Notes: a model not told the origin generated them from the sequence alone. Shown: positions 13,301-27,690, counted from the stretch's first letter. The stretch is DNA of 64,000 nt from Ianthella basta (GCA_964019415.1 OZ025874.1:9511585-9575584); one strand, 5' to 3'. Numbers and translations: made by a program.

Positions 13301-16300
13301 ATATCTTGCCAAATCTTGCCAAATATTCCCTTGTCATATCTTGCCAAGTCTTGCCAAATCTTATCTTGTCATATCTTGCCAAATCTTGCCTAATCTTACC
13401 TTCATATCTTGCTTAATCTTGCCAAATCTTAACTTGTCATATCTTGCCAAATCTTGCCTAATCTTACTTTTTCATATCTAGCTAAATTTTGCTTAATCTT
13501 ACCATGTCATATCTTGCCAAATCTTGCCAAATCTTACCTTCAGTTGTCATATCTTGCCAAATCTTGCCTTATCTTACTTTTCATATCTTACCAAATCTTG
13601 CTTAATCTTACCTTGTCAAATCTTGCCAAATCTTACCAAATCTTACCTTGTCATATCTCGCCAAATCTTGCCTAATCTAGCCAAATCTTACCTTGTCATA
13701 TCTTGCCTAATCTTGTCTAATCTTACCTTGTCATATCTTGCCAAATCTTACCAAATATTACCTTGTCATAACTTGCCAAATCTTGCCAAATCTTACCTTG
13801 TCATATCTTACAAAATCTTGCTTAATCTTACCTTGTAATATCTTGCCAAATCTTGCCAAATCTTACCTTGTCATATCTTGCAAAATCTTGCCAAATCTTA
13901 CCTTGTCATAGCTCGCCAAATCTTGCCTAATCTTGCCAAATCTTACCTAGTCATATCTTGCCAAATCTTGACTAATCTTACCTTGTCATATCTTGCCAAA
14001 TCTTGCCAAATCTTACCTTGTCATATCTTGCAAAATCTTGCCAAATCTTACCTTGTCATAGCTCGCCAAATCTTGCCTAATCTTTCCAAATCTTACCTTG
14101 TCATATCTTGCCTAATCTTGACTAATTTTTCCTTGTCATATCTTGCCAAATCTTGCCAAATCTTATCTTGTCATATTTTGCCAAATCTTGCCAAATATTA
14201 CCTTGTAATATCTTGCCTAATCTTGCCAAAACTTACCTTGTCCTATCCTGCCAAATCTTGCCGCATCTTACCTTGTCAAATCTTACCAAATCTTGCCAAA
14301 TCTTGCCAAATCTTACCTTGTCATATCTTGCCTAATCTTGCTTAATCTTACCTTGTCATATCTTGCCAAATCTTGCTTTATCTTACCTTATCCTATCTTG
14401 CCAAATCTTGCCAAGTCTTACCTTTAAGTTGTCATATCTTGCCAAATCTTGCCTATTCTTACTTTTTCATATCTTGCCAAATCTTGCTTAATCTTACCTT
14501 GTCATATCTTGCCAAATCTTGCCAAATCTTACCTTGTCATATCTCGCCAAATCTTTCCAAATCTTACCTTGTCATATCTTGCCAAATCTTGCCAAATCTT
14601 ACCTTGTCATATCTTGCCAAATCTTGCTAAATCTTACCTTGCCATATTTTGCCAAATCATGCCTAATCTTACTTTGTCATATCGTGCCAAATCTTGCCAA
14701 ATCTTACTTTGTCATATCCTGCCAAATCTTGCCAAATCTTACCTTTTCATATATTGCCAAATCTTGCCAAATATTTCCTGTCATATCCTGCCAAAGCTTG
14801 CCTTATCTTACCTTGCCAGATCTTGCAAAATCTTGCAAAATCTTACCTCGTCATATCTTGCCAGATCTTACCTTGTCGTATCTTGCCAGATCTTACCTTG
14901 TCATATCTTGCCAAATCTTACGTGGTCATATCTTTCTAAATCTTGACAAATCGTACCTTGTCATATCTTGCCAAATCTTGCTAAATCTTGCCAAATCCAA
15001 CTTTGTCACATCTTGCCAGATCTTACCTTGTCGTATCTTGCCAAATCTTACTTTGTCATATCTTGCCAAATCTTGCCAAATCTTACCTTGTCATATTTTG
15101 CCAAATTATGCCTAATATTACTTTGTCATATCGTGCCAAATCTTGCCAAAACTTACTTTGTCATATCTTGCCAAATCTTGCCAAATATTACCTTGTCATA
15201 TCCTGCCAAATCTTGCCTTATCTTACCTTGCTATATCTTGCAATATCTTGCAAAATCTTACCTCGTCATATCTTGCAAGATCTTACCTTGTCGTATCTTG
15301 CCAGATCTTACCTTGTCATATCTTGCTAAATCTTACGTGGTCATATCTTGCTAAATCTTGCCAAATCTTACTTTGTCATATCTTGCCAAATCTTGCTAAA
15401 TCTTGCCAAATCCAACTTTGTCATAACTTGCCAAATCTTGCCAAATGTTACTTTGTCATATTTTGCCAAATCTTGCCAAATCTTACCTTGTCATATCTTG
15501 CCAAACCTTATCAAATCTTACCTTGTCATATCTTTCCAAATCTTGCCAAATCTTACCTTGTCATATCTTGCCAAATCTTGCCTAATCTTGCAAAATCTTA
15601 CCTTGTCATATCTTGCTAAATCTTGCCAAATCCAACTTTGTCATATCTAGCCAAATCTTGCCAAATCTTACTTTGTCATATTTTGCCAAATCTTGCCAAA
15701 TCTTACTTTGTCATATCTTGCTAAACCTTACCAAATCTTACCTTGTCATATCTTGCCAGATCTTACCTCGCTATATCTGGCCAGATCATACCTTGTCGTA
15801 TCTTGCCAAAGCATACCTTGTCATATCTTGCCAAATCGTACTTTGTCATATCTTGCCAAATCTTGCCAAATCTTACCTAGTCATATCTTGCCAAATCATG
15901 ACTAATCTTACCTTGTCATATCTTGCTTAATCTTACTAAATCTTACATTGTCATATATTGCCAAATCTTGCCAAATCTTACCTTGTCATATCTTGCCAAA
16001 TCTTGCCGAATCTTACCTTGTCATATCTTACCAAATCTTGCCTGCTCTTACCTTGTCATATCTTGCCAAATCTTGCCCAATCTTACCTTGTCATATCTTG
16101 CCTAATCTTGGCTAATCTTACCTTGTCATATCTTGCCAAATCTTGCCAAATCTCACCTTGTCATATCTTGCCAAATCTTGCCAAATCTTACCTTGTCATA
16201 TCTAGCCAAATCTTGCCAAATCTTACCTTGCCATATCTTGCCTAATCTTGCCTAATCTTACCTTCAGTTGTCATATCTTGCCTAATCTTGCCAAATCTTA

Positions 16301-18795
16301 CCTTGTCATATCTTGCCAAATCTTGCTAAATCTTACCTTGTCATATCTAGCCAAATCTTGCCAAATCTTACCTTGCCATATCTTGCCTAATCTTGCCTAA
16401 TCTTACCTTCAGTTGTCATATCTTGCCTAATCTTGCATAATCTTACCTTGTCATATCTTGCCAAATCTTGCTAAATCTTACCTTGTCATATCTTGCCAAA
16501 CCTTGCCAGATCTTACTTTTCATATCTTGCTAAATCTTACTTAATCTTACCTTGTCATATCTAACCAAATCTTGCCAAATCTTACCTTGTCATATCTTGC
16601 CAAATCTTGCCTAATCTTACTTTTTCATATTTTGCCAAATCTTACTTTATCTTACCTTCTCATATCTTGCCAAATCTTGCCAAATCTTACCTTGTCACAT
16701 GTTGCCTAATCTTGTTAAATCTTACCTTGTCATATCTTGCCAAATCTTCACTAATCTTACCTTGTCATATCTTACCAAATCTTGCTTAATCTTACCTTGT
16801 CATATCTTGCCAAGACTTGCCAAATCTTACCTTGTCACATCTTGCCAAATCTTACCTAATCTTACTTTTTCATATCTTGCCAAATCTTGACTAATCTTAC
16901 CTTGTCATATCTTGCCAAATCTTGCCGAATCTTACCTTGTCATATCTTGCCAAATCTTGCCAAATCTTAACTTGTCATTTCTTGCCAATTCTTGCCAAAT
17001 CTAACTTTTTCATATCTTTCCAAATCTTGCTTAATCTTACCTTGTCATATCTTGCCAAATCTTGCCAAATCTTACCTTGTCATATCTTGCCAAATCTTGC
17101 CTAATCTTACTTTTTAAATCTTGCCAAATCTTGCTTAATCTTACCTTGTCATATCTTGCCAAATCTTGCCAAATCTTACCTTGTCATATCTTGCCAAATC
17201 TTGCCAAATCTTACCTTGTCATATCTTACCAAATCTAGCTTAATATTACCTTGTCATATCTTGCCAAATCTTGCCAAATATTACCTTGTCATATCTTGCG
17301 AAATCTTGCCAAATATTACCTTGTCATATCTTAACAAATCTTGCCAAATCTTACCGTGTCATATCTTGCCAAATCTTGCTTAATCTTGCTTAATCTTACC
17401 TCGTCATATCAGTTGCCAAATCTTGCCAAATCTTACCTTGTCATATCTCACGAAATCTTGCCTAATCTTGCCAAATCTTAGCTTTTCATATCTTGCCAAA
17501 TCTAGCCTAATCTTACTTTTCATATCTTGCCAAATCTTGCCAAATCTTACCTTGTCATATCTTGCCAAATTTTGCCAAATCTTACCTTGCCATATCTTGC
17601 AAAATCTTGCCAAATCTTACCTTGTCATATCTTGCCAAATCTTGCCTAATCTAACTTTTTCATATCTTTCCAAATCTTGCTTAACCTTACCTTGTCATAT
17701 CTTGCCAAATCTTGCTTAATCTTACTTTTTCATATCTTGCCTAATCTTGCCAAATATTACCTTGTCATTCCTTCCCAAATCTTGCCAAATCTTACCTTGT
17801 CATATCTTGCCTAATCTTGCCAAATCTTGCCGAATCTTACCTTGCCATATCTTTCCAAATCTTACCAAATCTTGCCAAATCTTATCTTGTCATATCTTGC
17901 TTAATCTTGCCAAATCTTACCTTGTCATATCTTGCCAAATCTTGCCAAATATTACCTTGTCATATCTTGCCATATCTTGCCAAATATTACCTTGTCATAT
18001 CTTGCGAAATCTTGCCAAATATTACCTTGTCATATCTTAACAAATCTTGCCAAATCTTACCTTGTCATATCTTGCCAAATCTTGCTTAATCTTGCTTAAT
18101 CTTACCTCGTTATATCTTGCCAAATCTTGCCAAATCTTACCTTGTCATATCTCGCTAAATCTTGCCTAATCTTGCCAAATCTTACCTTGTCATATCTTGC
18201 CAAATCTAGCCTAATCTTACTTTTTCATATCTTGCCAAATCTTGCCAAATCTTACCTTGTCTTATCTTGCCAAATCTTGCCCAATCTTACCTTGCCATAT
18301 CTTGCCAAATCTTGCCGAATCTTACCTTGACATATCTTGCCAATTCTTGCCAAATCTAACTTTTTCATAACTTTCCAAATCTTGCTTAACCTTACCTTGT
18401 CATATCTTGTTAAATCTTGCCAAATCTTACCTTGTCATATCTTGCCAAATCTTGCCTAATCTTACTTTTTAAATCTTGCCAAATCTTGCTTAATCTTACC
18501 TTGTCATATCTTGCCAAATCTTGCCAAATCTTACCTTGTCATATCTTGCCAAATCTTGCCAAATCTTACCTTGTCATATATTACCAAATTTAGCTTAATC
18601 TTACCTTGTCATATCTTGCCAAATCTTGCCAAATATTACCTTGTCATATCTTGCAAAATCTTGCCAAATATTACCTTGTCATATCTTAACAAATCTTGCC
18701 AAATCTTACCGTGTCATATCTTGCCAAATCTTGCTTAACCTTGCTTAATCTTACCTCGTCATATCTTGCCAAATCTTGCCAAATCTTACCTTTTC

Positions 18796-19039
18796 ATATC
18801 TCACGAAGGTTTATGAGGCGTTGATGAGCATTCACGTAGCTAAAAAGGAAAGTTCAAGTAAAACGTTTCGACCACGAGGGTCTTCATCAGTTACAAAAAC
18901 GGTTTTGTAACTGATGAAGACCCTCGTGGTCGAAACGTTTTACTTGAACTTTCCTTTTTAGCTACGTGAATGCTCATCAACGCCTCATAAACCTGCTAGA
19001 CAACGTAGCATGAGCCTCTACCACATTATATCTCACGAA
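18796..19039. mobile_element. Foldback insertion with 12-bp target-site duplication
   Basis: A 220-bp insert (18,808-19,027) interrupts the satellite and is flanked by the 12-bp direct repeat ATATCTCACGAA (18,796-18,807 and 19,028-19,039). The insert has two 91-bp arms (18,808-18,898 and 18,903-18,993) that I read as perfect inverted repeats around a 4-base loop, then a 34-base tail. Each arm carries CTGATGA, a GACC/GGTC stem and GAAA (plus strand 18,911-18,935; minus strand 18,866-18,890), which resembles a hammerhead core. There is an extra A after CTGATGA and no proper stem III. It could be a foldback MITE or two head-to-head ends of a Penelope-like or retrozyme-like element. The class is inferred; the duplication and palindrome are directly visible. 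Confidence 0.85.
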
Positions 19040-19686
19040 ATCTTGCCAAATCTTACCTTGTCATATCTTGCCAAATCTTGCCTAATCTAACTTTTTCATA
19101 TCTTTCCAAATCTTGCTTAACCTTACCTTGTCATATCTTGCCAAATCTTGCCTAATCTTACCTTGTCATATTTTGCCAAATCTTGCCTAATCTTACTTTT
19201 TCAAATCTTGCCAAATCTTGCTTAATCTTACCTTGTCATATCTTGCCAAATCTTGCCAAATCTTACCTTGTCATATCTTGCCAAATCTTGCCAAATCTTA
19301 CCTAGTCATATCTTACCAAATCAAGCTTAATCTTACCTTGTCATGTCTTGCCGAATCTTGCCAAATCTTACCATATCATATCTTGCCTAATCTTGCCTAA
19401 TATTACTTTTTCATATCTTGCCAAATCTTGCTTAGTCTTACCTTGTCATATCTTGCCAAATCTTGCCAAATCGTACCTTGTCGTATCTCGCCAAATCTTG
19501 CCTAATCTTGCCAAATCTTACCTTGTCATATCTTGACAAATCTTGACTAATCTTACCTTGTCATATCTTACCAAATCTTGCCAAATCTTACCTTGTCATA
19601 TCTTACCAAATCTTGCTTAATCTTACCTTCTCATATCTTGCCAAATCTTGCCTAATCTTACCTTGTCATATCTTGCCTAATCTTGC

Positions 19687-19807
19687 CAAATTCTACCTTA
19701 CCGGGCGAACTGATCATGAGCATATACGTAGTAGAATCAATAACAAGTGATCAGTTCGCCCGGTATCAATAACGCAGCAATGAGCCTCTACGACATCAAA
19801 TTCTACC
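19687..19807. mobile_element. Second short foldback insertion with 11-bp target-site duplication
   Basis: A 99-bp insert (19,698-19,796) is flanked by CAAATTCTACC on both sides (19,687-19,697 and 19,797-19,807). It has 17-bp inverted arms ACCGGGCGAACTGATCA (19,700-19,716) and its complement (19,748-19,764) around 31 bases. Its tail reads ATGAGCCTCTACGACAT, nearly the same as the tail of the 18.8-kb insertion (ATGAGCCTCTACCACAT). Both inserts also share an internal ATGAGCAT..ACGTAG block, so they look like one family with different palindromes. Confidence 0.75.
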
Positions 19808-22800
19808 CTGTCATATCTTGCCAAATCTTTCCGAATCTTACTTTGTCATATGTTTCCAAATCTTGCCTAATCTTGCCAAATCTTACCTTGTCATATCTTG
19901 CCACATCTTGCCAAATCTTACCTTGTCATATCTCGCCGAATCTTGCAAAATCTTGTCAAATCTTATCTTGTCATATCTCGCCAAATCTTGCCAAATCTTG
20001 CCAAATCTTACCTTGTCATATCTTGCCAAATCTTGCCAAATCATACTCTTTCATATCTTGCCAAATCTTGCTAAATCTTACCTTGTCATATCTTGCCAAA
20101 TCTTGCCAAATCTTACCTTGTCACATCTTGCCAAATCTTAACTACTCTTACTTTTTCATATCTTGCCAAATCCTGCTTAATCTTACCTTGTCGTATCTTG
20201 CCAAATCTTGCCAAATCTTACGTTGTCAGATCTCGCCAAATCTTGCCTAATCTTGCCAAATCTTACCTTGTCATATCTTGCCAAATCTTGCCGAATCTTA
20301 CCTTGTCGCATCTTGCAAAATCTTAACTTGTCATATATTACCAAATCTTGCTTAATCTTATCTTGTCATATCTTGCCAAATCTTATCTTGTCATATCTTG
20401 CCAAATCTTGCCGAATATTACCTTATCATATCTTGCCAAATCTTGCCAAATCTTACCTTGTCATATTATGCCTAATATTGCCTAATCTTACCTTGTCATA
20501 TCTTGCCTAATCTTACCAAATCTTACCTTGTCATATCTTGCCAAATCATGCCGAATCTTACCTTGTCATATCTTGCCAAATCTTGCCAAATTTTACCTTG
20601 TCATATCTTGCCAAATCTTGCCAAATCGTATCTTGTCATATCTTGCCAAATCTTACCTAATTTTACCTTGTCATATCTTGCCAAATTTTGCCTAATCTAA
20701 CTTTTTCATATCTTTCCAAATCTTGCTTAACCTTACCTTGTCATATCATGCCAAATCTTGCCAAATCTTACCTTGTCATATCTTGCCAAATCTTGCCTAA
20801 TCTTACTTTTTCAAATCTTGCCAAATCTTGCTTAATCTTACCTTGTCATATCTTGCCAAATCTTGCCAAATCATACCTTGTCATATCTTGCCAAATCTTG
20901 CCAAATCTTACCTTGTCATATCTTACCAAATCTAGCTTAACCTTACCTTATCATATCTGACCAAATCTTGCCAAATCTTACCATGTCATATTTTGCCTAA
21001 TCTTGCCTAATATTACTTTTTCATATCTTGCCAAATCTTGCTTAGTCCTAGCTTGTCATATCTTGCCAAATCTTGCCAAATCTTACCTTGTCGTATCTCG
21101 CCAAATCTTGCCTAATCTTGCCAAATCGTACCTTGTCATATCTTGACAAATCTTGACTATTCTTACCTTGTCATATCTTGCCAAATCTTGCCAAATCTTA
21201 CCTTGTCATATCATACCAAATCTTGCTTAATCTTACCTTCTCATATCTTGCCAAATCTTGCCTAATCTTACCTTGTCATATCTTGCCTAATCTTGCCAAA
21301 TTCTACCTTGTCATATCTTGCCAAATCTTTCCGAATCTTACTTTGCCATATGTTTCCAAATCTTGCCTAATCTTGCCAAATCTTACCTTGTCATATCTTG
21401 CCAAATCTTGCCAAATCTTACCTTGTCATATCTCGCCAAAACTTGCCAAATCTTATCTTGTCATATCTCGCCAAATCTTGCCAAATCTTGCCGAATCTTA
21501 CCTTGTCATATCTTGCCAAATCTTGCCAAATCTTACTCTTTTATATCTTGCCAAATCTTGCCAAATCTTACCTTGTCATATCTTGCCAAAGCTTGCCAAA
21601 TCTCACCTTGTCATATCTTGCCAAATCTTACCTAATCTTACTTTATCATATCTTACCAAATCCTGCTTAATCTTACCTTGTCATATCTCGCCAAATCTTG
21701 CCTAATCTTTCCAAATCTTACCTTGTCATATCTTGCCAAATCTTGACTAATCTTACCTTGTCATATCTTGCCAAATCTTGCCAAATCTTGCCGAATCTTA
21801 CCTTGTCATATCTTGCCAAATCTTGCCAAATCTTACTCTTTCATATCTTGCCAAATCTTGCCAAATCTTACCTTGTCATATCTTGCCAAAGCTTGCCAAA
21901 TCTCACCTTGTCATATCTTGCCAAATCTTACCTAATCTTACTTTATCATATCTTACCAAATCCTGCTAAATCTTACCTTTTCAGATCTCGCCAAATCTTG
22001 CCTAATCTTTCCAAATCTTACCTTGTCATATCTTGCCAAATCTTGACTAATCTTACCTTGTCATATCTTGCCAAATCTTGCCGAATCTTACCTTGTCACA
22101 TCTTGCAAAATCTTAAATTGACATATATTACCAAATCTTGCTTAATCTTACCTTGTCATATCTTGCCAAATCTTGCCAAATCTTATCTTGTGATATCTTG
22201 CCAAATCTTGCCAAATATTACCTTATCATATCTTGCCAAATCTTGCCGAATCTTACCTTGTCATATCTTGCCAAATCTTGCCAAATATTACCTTGTCATA
22301 TCTTGCCAAATCTTGCCAAATCTTATCTTGTCATATCTTTCCAAATCTTGCCAAATCTTACTTTTTCATATCTAGCCAAATCTTGCCTATTCTTACCATG
22401 TCATATCTTGCCAAATCTTGCCAAATCTTACCTTCAGTTGTCAATTCTTGCCAAATCTTGCCTTATCTTACTTTTCATATTTTGCCAAATCTTGCTTAAT
22501 CTTACCTTGTCATATCTTGCCAAATCTTACCAAATCTTAACTTGTCATATCTTGCCAAATCTTGCCAAATCTTGCCGAATCTTACCTTGTCATATCTTGC
22601 CAAATCTTGCCAAATCTTACTCTTTTATATCTTGCCAAATCTTGCCAAATCTTACCTTGTCATATCTTGCCAAAGCTTGCCAAATCTCACCTTGTCATAT
22701 CTTGCCAAATCTTACCTAATCTTACTTTATCATATCTTACCAAATCCTGCTTAATCTTACCTTGTCATATCTCGCCAAATCTTGCCTAATCTTTCCAAAT

Positions 22801-25800
22801 CTTACCTTGTCATATCTTGCCAAATCTTGACTAATCTTACCTTGTCATATCTTGCCAAATCTTGCCAAATCTTGCCGAATCTTACCTTGTCATATCTTGC
22901 CAAATCTTGCCAAATCTTACTCTTTCATATCTTGCCAAATCTTGCCAAATCTTACCTTGTCATATCTTGCCAAAGCTTGCCAAATCTCACCTTGTCATAT
23001 CTTGCCAAATCTTACCTAATCTTACTTTATCATATCTTACCAAATCCTGCTAAATCTTACCTTGTCAGATCTCGCCAAATCTTGCCTAATCTTTCCAAAT
23101 CTTACCTTGTCATATCTTGCCAAATCTTGACTAATCTTACCTTGTCATATCTTGCCAAATCTTGCCGAATCTTACCTTGTCACATCTTGCAAAATCTTAA
23201 ATTGACATATATTACCAAATCTTGCTTAATCTTACCTTGTCATATCTTGCCAAATCTTGCCAAATCTTATCTTGTGATATCTTGCCAAATCTTGCCAAAT
23301 ATTACCTTATCATATCTTGCCAAATCTTGCCGAATCTTACCTTGTCATATCTTGCCAAATCTTGCCAAATATTACCTTGTCATATCTTGCCAAATCTTGC
23401 CAAATCTTATCTTGTCATATCTTTCCAAATCTTGCCAAATCTTACTTTTTCATATCTAGCCAAATCTTGCTTATTCTTACCATGTCATATCTTGCCAAAT
23501 CTTGCCAAATCTTACCTTCAGTTGTCAATTCTTGCCAAATCTTGCCTTATCTTACTTTTCATATTGTGCCAAATCTTGCTTAATCTTACCTTGTCATATC
23601 TTGCCAAATCTTACCAAATCTTAACTTGTCATATCTCGCCAAATCTTGCCTAATCATGCCAAATCTTACCTTGTCATATCTTGCCAAATCTTGACTAATC
23701 TTACCTTGCCATATCTTGCCAAATCTTGCCAAATCTTACCTTGTCATATCTTGCCAAATCTTACCTTGTCATATCTTACCAAATCTTGCTTAAACTTAAC
23801 ATGTCATATCTTGCCAAATCTTGCCAAATCTTACCTTGTCATATCTTGCCAAATCCAACAAAGTCTTACCTTGTCATATCTTGCCAAATATTGCCGAATC
23901 TTACCTTGTCATATGTTGCCAAATCTTGCCTAATCTTGCCAAATCTTACCTTGTCATATCTTGACAAATCTTGACTAATATTACCTTGTCATATCTTGCC
24001 ACATCTTGCTAAATCTTACCTTGTCATATCTTACCAAATCTTACTTAATCTTACCTTCTCATATCTTGCCAAATCTTGCCTAATCTAACCTTGTCATATC
24101 TTGCCTAATCTTGCCAAATTCTACCTTGTAATATCTTGCCAAATCTTGCCGAATCTTACTTTGTCATATGTTTCCAAATCTTGCCAAATCTTGCCAAATC
24201 TTACCTTCTCATATCTTGCCAAATCTTGCCAAATCTTACCTTGTCATATCTCGCCAAATCTTGCCAAATCTTGCCAAATCTTATCTTGTCATATCTCGCC
24301 AAATCTTGCCAAATCTTGCCAAATCTTACCTTGTCATATCTTGCCAAATCTTGCCAAATCTTACTTTTTCATATCTTGCCAAATCTTGCCAAATCTTAAC
24401 TCTTGCCAAATCTTGCCAAATCTTACCTTGTCATATCTTGCCAAATCTTGTTTAATCTTAACTTGTCATATCTTGTCAAATCTTGCTTTATCTTACCTTG
24501 TCAGATCTCGCCAAATCTTGCCTAATCTTGCCAAATCTTACCTTGTCATATCTTGCCAAATCTTGACTAATCTTACCTTGTCATATCTTGCCAAATCTTG
24601 CCGAATCTTACCTTTTCATATCTTGCAAAATCTTCACTTGTCATATATTACCAAATCTTGCTTAATCTTACCTTGTCATATCTTGCCAAATCTTGCTTAA
24701 ATTTAACTTGTCATATCTTGCCTAATCTTGCCAAATCTTACCTTGTCATATCTTGCCTAATCTTGCCAAATCTTACCTTGTCATAACTTGCCAAATCTTG
24801 CCGAATCTTACCTTGTCATATCTTGCCAAATCTTGCCGAATCTTACCTTGTCATTTCTTGCCAAATCTTGCCAAATCTTATCTTGTCATATCTTGCCAAA
24901 TCTTGCCTAATCTTACCTTGTCATATCTTGCTTGATCTTGCCAAATCTTAACTTGTCATATCTTGCCAAATCTTGCCAAAACTTACCTTGTCATATGTTG
25001 CAAAATCTTGCCTAATCTTGCCTTTTCATATCTAGCCAAATCTTGCTTAATCTTACCATGTCATATCTTGCCAAATCTTGCCAAATCTTACCTTCAGTTT
25101 AATATCTTCCAAATCTTGCCTTATCTTACTTTTCATATCTTGCCAAATCTTGCTTAATCTTACCTTGTCATATCTTGCCAAATCTCACCAAATTTAACTT
25201 GCTATATCTCGCCAAATCTTGACTAATCTTGCCAAATCTTACCTTGTCATAGGTTGCCAAATCTTGACTAATCTTACCTTGCCATATCTTGCCAAATCTT
25301 GCCAAATCTTACCTTGTCATATCTTGCCAAATCTTGCCAAATCTTACCTTGTCATATCTTACCAAATCTTGCTTAAACTTAACTTGTCATATCTTGCCAA
25401 ATCTTGCCAAATCTTACCTTGTCATATATTGCCAAATCCAACAAAGTCTTACCTTTTCATATCTTGCCAAATCTTGCCTAATCTTGCCAAATCTTACCTT
25501 GTCATATCTTGACAAATCTTGACTAATCTTACCTTGTCATTTCTTACCAAATAATGCCGAATCCTACCTTGTCATATGTTGTCAAATCTTTCCAATTCTT
25601 ACCTTTTCATATCTTGCCAAATCTTGCTTAATCTTACCTTGTCATATCTTGCCAAATCTTGCCAAATCTTACCTTGTCATATCTTGCCTAATCTTGCCAA
25701 ATCTTACCTTGTCATATCTTACCAAATCTTGCCTGATCTTACCTTGTCATATCTTGCCAAATCTTGCCAAATCTTGCCAAATCTTACCTTCTCATATCTT

Positions 25801-27480
25801 GCCTAATCTTGCCAAATCTTACCTTCATATCTTGCCAAGTCATGCCTGATCTTACCTTGTCATAACTTGCCAAATCTTGCCAAGTCTTACCTTTAACTTA
25901 TCATATCTTGCCAAATCTTGCCTAATCTTACTTTTTCATATCTTGCCAAATCTTGCTTAATCTTACCTTGTCATATCTTGCCAAATCATGCCAAATCTTA
26001 CTTTGTCATATCTCGGCAAATCTTGTCAAATCTTGCTTAATCTCACCTTGTCATATCTTGCCTACTCTTGCCAAATCTTACCTTCACATCTTACCAAATC
26101 TTGCCTAAACTTACCTTGTCATATCTTGCCTAATCTAGCTTAATCTTACCTTGTCATATCTTGCCAAATCTTACCAAATATTACCTTGTCAGATCTTGCC
26201 AAATCTTGCCTAATCTTACCTTGTCATATCTTGCCAAATCTTGCCAAATCTTACCTTGTCATATCTTGCCTAATCTTGCCTAATCTTACTTTTTCATATC
26301 TTGCCAAATCTTGCTTAATCTTACCTTGTCATATCTTGCCAAATCTTGCCAAACCTTACCTTGTCATATCTTGCCTAATCTAGCCAAATCTTACCTTGTC
26401 ATATCTTACCAAATCTTGCCTGATCTTACCTTGTCATATCTTGCCAAATCTTGCCAAGCCTTACCTTTAAGTTGTCATATCTGGCCTAATCTTGCCTATT
26501 CTTACTTTTTCATATCTTGCCAAATCTTGACTAATCTTACCTTGTCATATCTTGCCAAATCTTGCCTAATCTTACCTTGTCATATCTTGCCAAATCTTGC
26601 CAAATCTTACCTTGTCATATCTCGCCAAATCTTGCCAAATCTTACATTGGCATAACTTACCAAATCTTGCCTAATCTTACCTTGTCATATCTTGCCTAAT
26701 CTTGCCAAATCTTACTATCAATTTGTCATATCTTGCCAAATCTTGCCGAATATTACCTTGTCATATCTTGCCAAATCTTGCCTAATCTTACCTTGTCATG
26801 TCTTGCCAAATCTTGCCAAATCTTACCATGTCATATTTTGCCAAATCTTGCCTAATCTTACTTTTTCATATCTTGCCAAATCTTGCTTAATCTTACCTTA
26901 TCATATCTTGCCAAATCTTGCCAAATCTTACCTTGTCATATCTCGCCAAATCTTGCCAAATCTTGCCAAATCTTACCTTCTCATATCTTGCCTACTCTTG
27001 CCAAATCTTACCTTCATATCTTACCAAATTCTGCCTAAACTTACCTTGTCATATCTTGCCTAAACTTGCTTAATCTTACCTTGTCATATCTGGCCAAATC
27101 TTACCAAATATTACCTTGTCATATCTTGCCAAATCTTGCCTAATCTTACCTTGTCATATCTTGCCAAATCTTGCCAAATCTTACCTTGTCATATCTTGCC
27201 TAATCTTGCCTAATCTTACTTTTTCATATCTTGCCAAATCTTGCTTAATCTTACCTTGTCATATCTTGCCAAATCTTGCCAAATCTTACCTTGTCATATC
27301 GTGCCTAATCTTGCCAAATCTTACCTTGTCATATCTTACCAAATCTTGCCTGATCTTACCTTGTCATATCTTGCCAAATCTTGCCAAACCTTACCTTTAA
27401 GTTGTCATATCAGGCCAAATATTGCCTATTCTTACTTTATCATATCTTGCCAAATCTTGACTAATCTTACCTTGTCATAT

Positions 27481-27690
27481 CTTGCCATATCTTGCTATTT
27501 CCTCATCTGGCCTCATCTTGCTTAATCTTGCTATATCTTGCCTCATCTTGCCTCATCTTGCTATTTCTTTCCTCATCTTGCAATATCTTGACTCATTTTG
27601 CCTCATTTGCCTCATCTTGCTTAATCTTGCTATATCTTGCCTCATCTTACCTAATCTTGCCACATCTTGCCTCATCTTGCTTGTGCGTGT
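27481..27690 (-). repeat. Decamer-only edge of the satellite
   Basis: The 35-bp pattern gives way to a looser 10-bp rhythm of CTTGCCTCAT, CTTGCTATAT and CTTGCTTAAT. The pentamer and the TTACCTTGTCAT block are gone. This may be the ancestral decamer repeat from which the 35-bp unit formed, or a degraded edge. Confidence 0.8.

Larger units (their letters stand above)
10312..27480 (-). repeat. 35-bp satellite array, right arm (inverted)
   Basis: This is the same 35-bp unit in reverse complement (TTACCTTGTCATATC followed by two TTGCCAAATC-type decamers). Higher-order copies are clear: about 1,084 bp (blocks starting near 21,475 and 22,559), and further long similarities near 17,156/18,511 and 26,186/27,116. 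Variants such as CTAATC and TTAATC supply the only stop codons on the top strand, so plus-strand frames of 60-260 codons are common and meaningless. Two short foldback insertions interrupt the array near 18.8 and 19.7 kb. No gene is seen in it. Confidence 0.97.

Noticed and set aside
1..27480. Scores of 60-260-codon frames with repeats such as LPNLAKSYLVISCQI on either strand
   Set aside because: They translate the 35-bp satellite; the C/T-rich consensus strand simply lacks stops in all frames. No start context, composition change or frame preference supports coding.
1..27480. Regular short repeats that might suggest a CRISPR array
   Set aside because: No unique spacers separate the repeats; units are head-to-tail and the DNA is eukaryotic.
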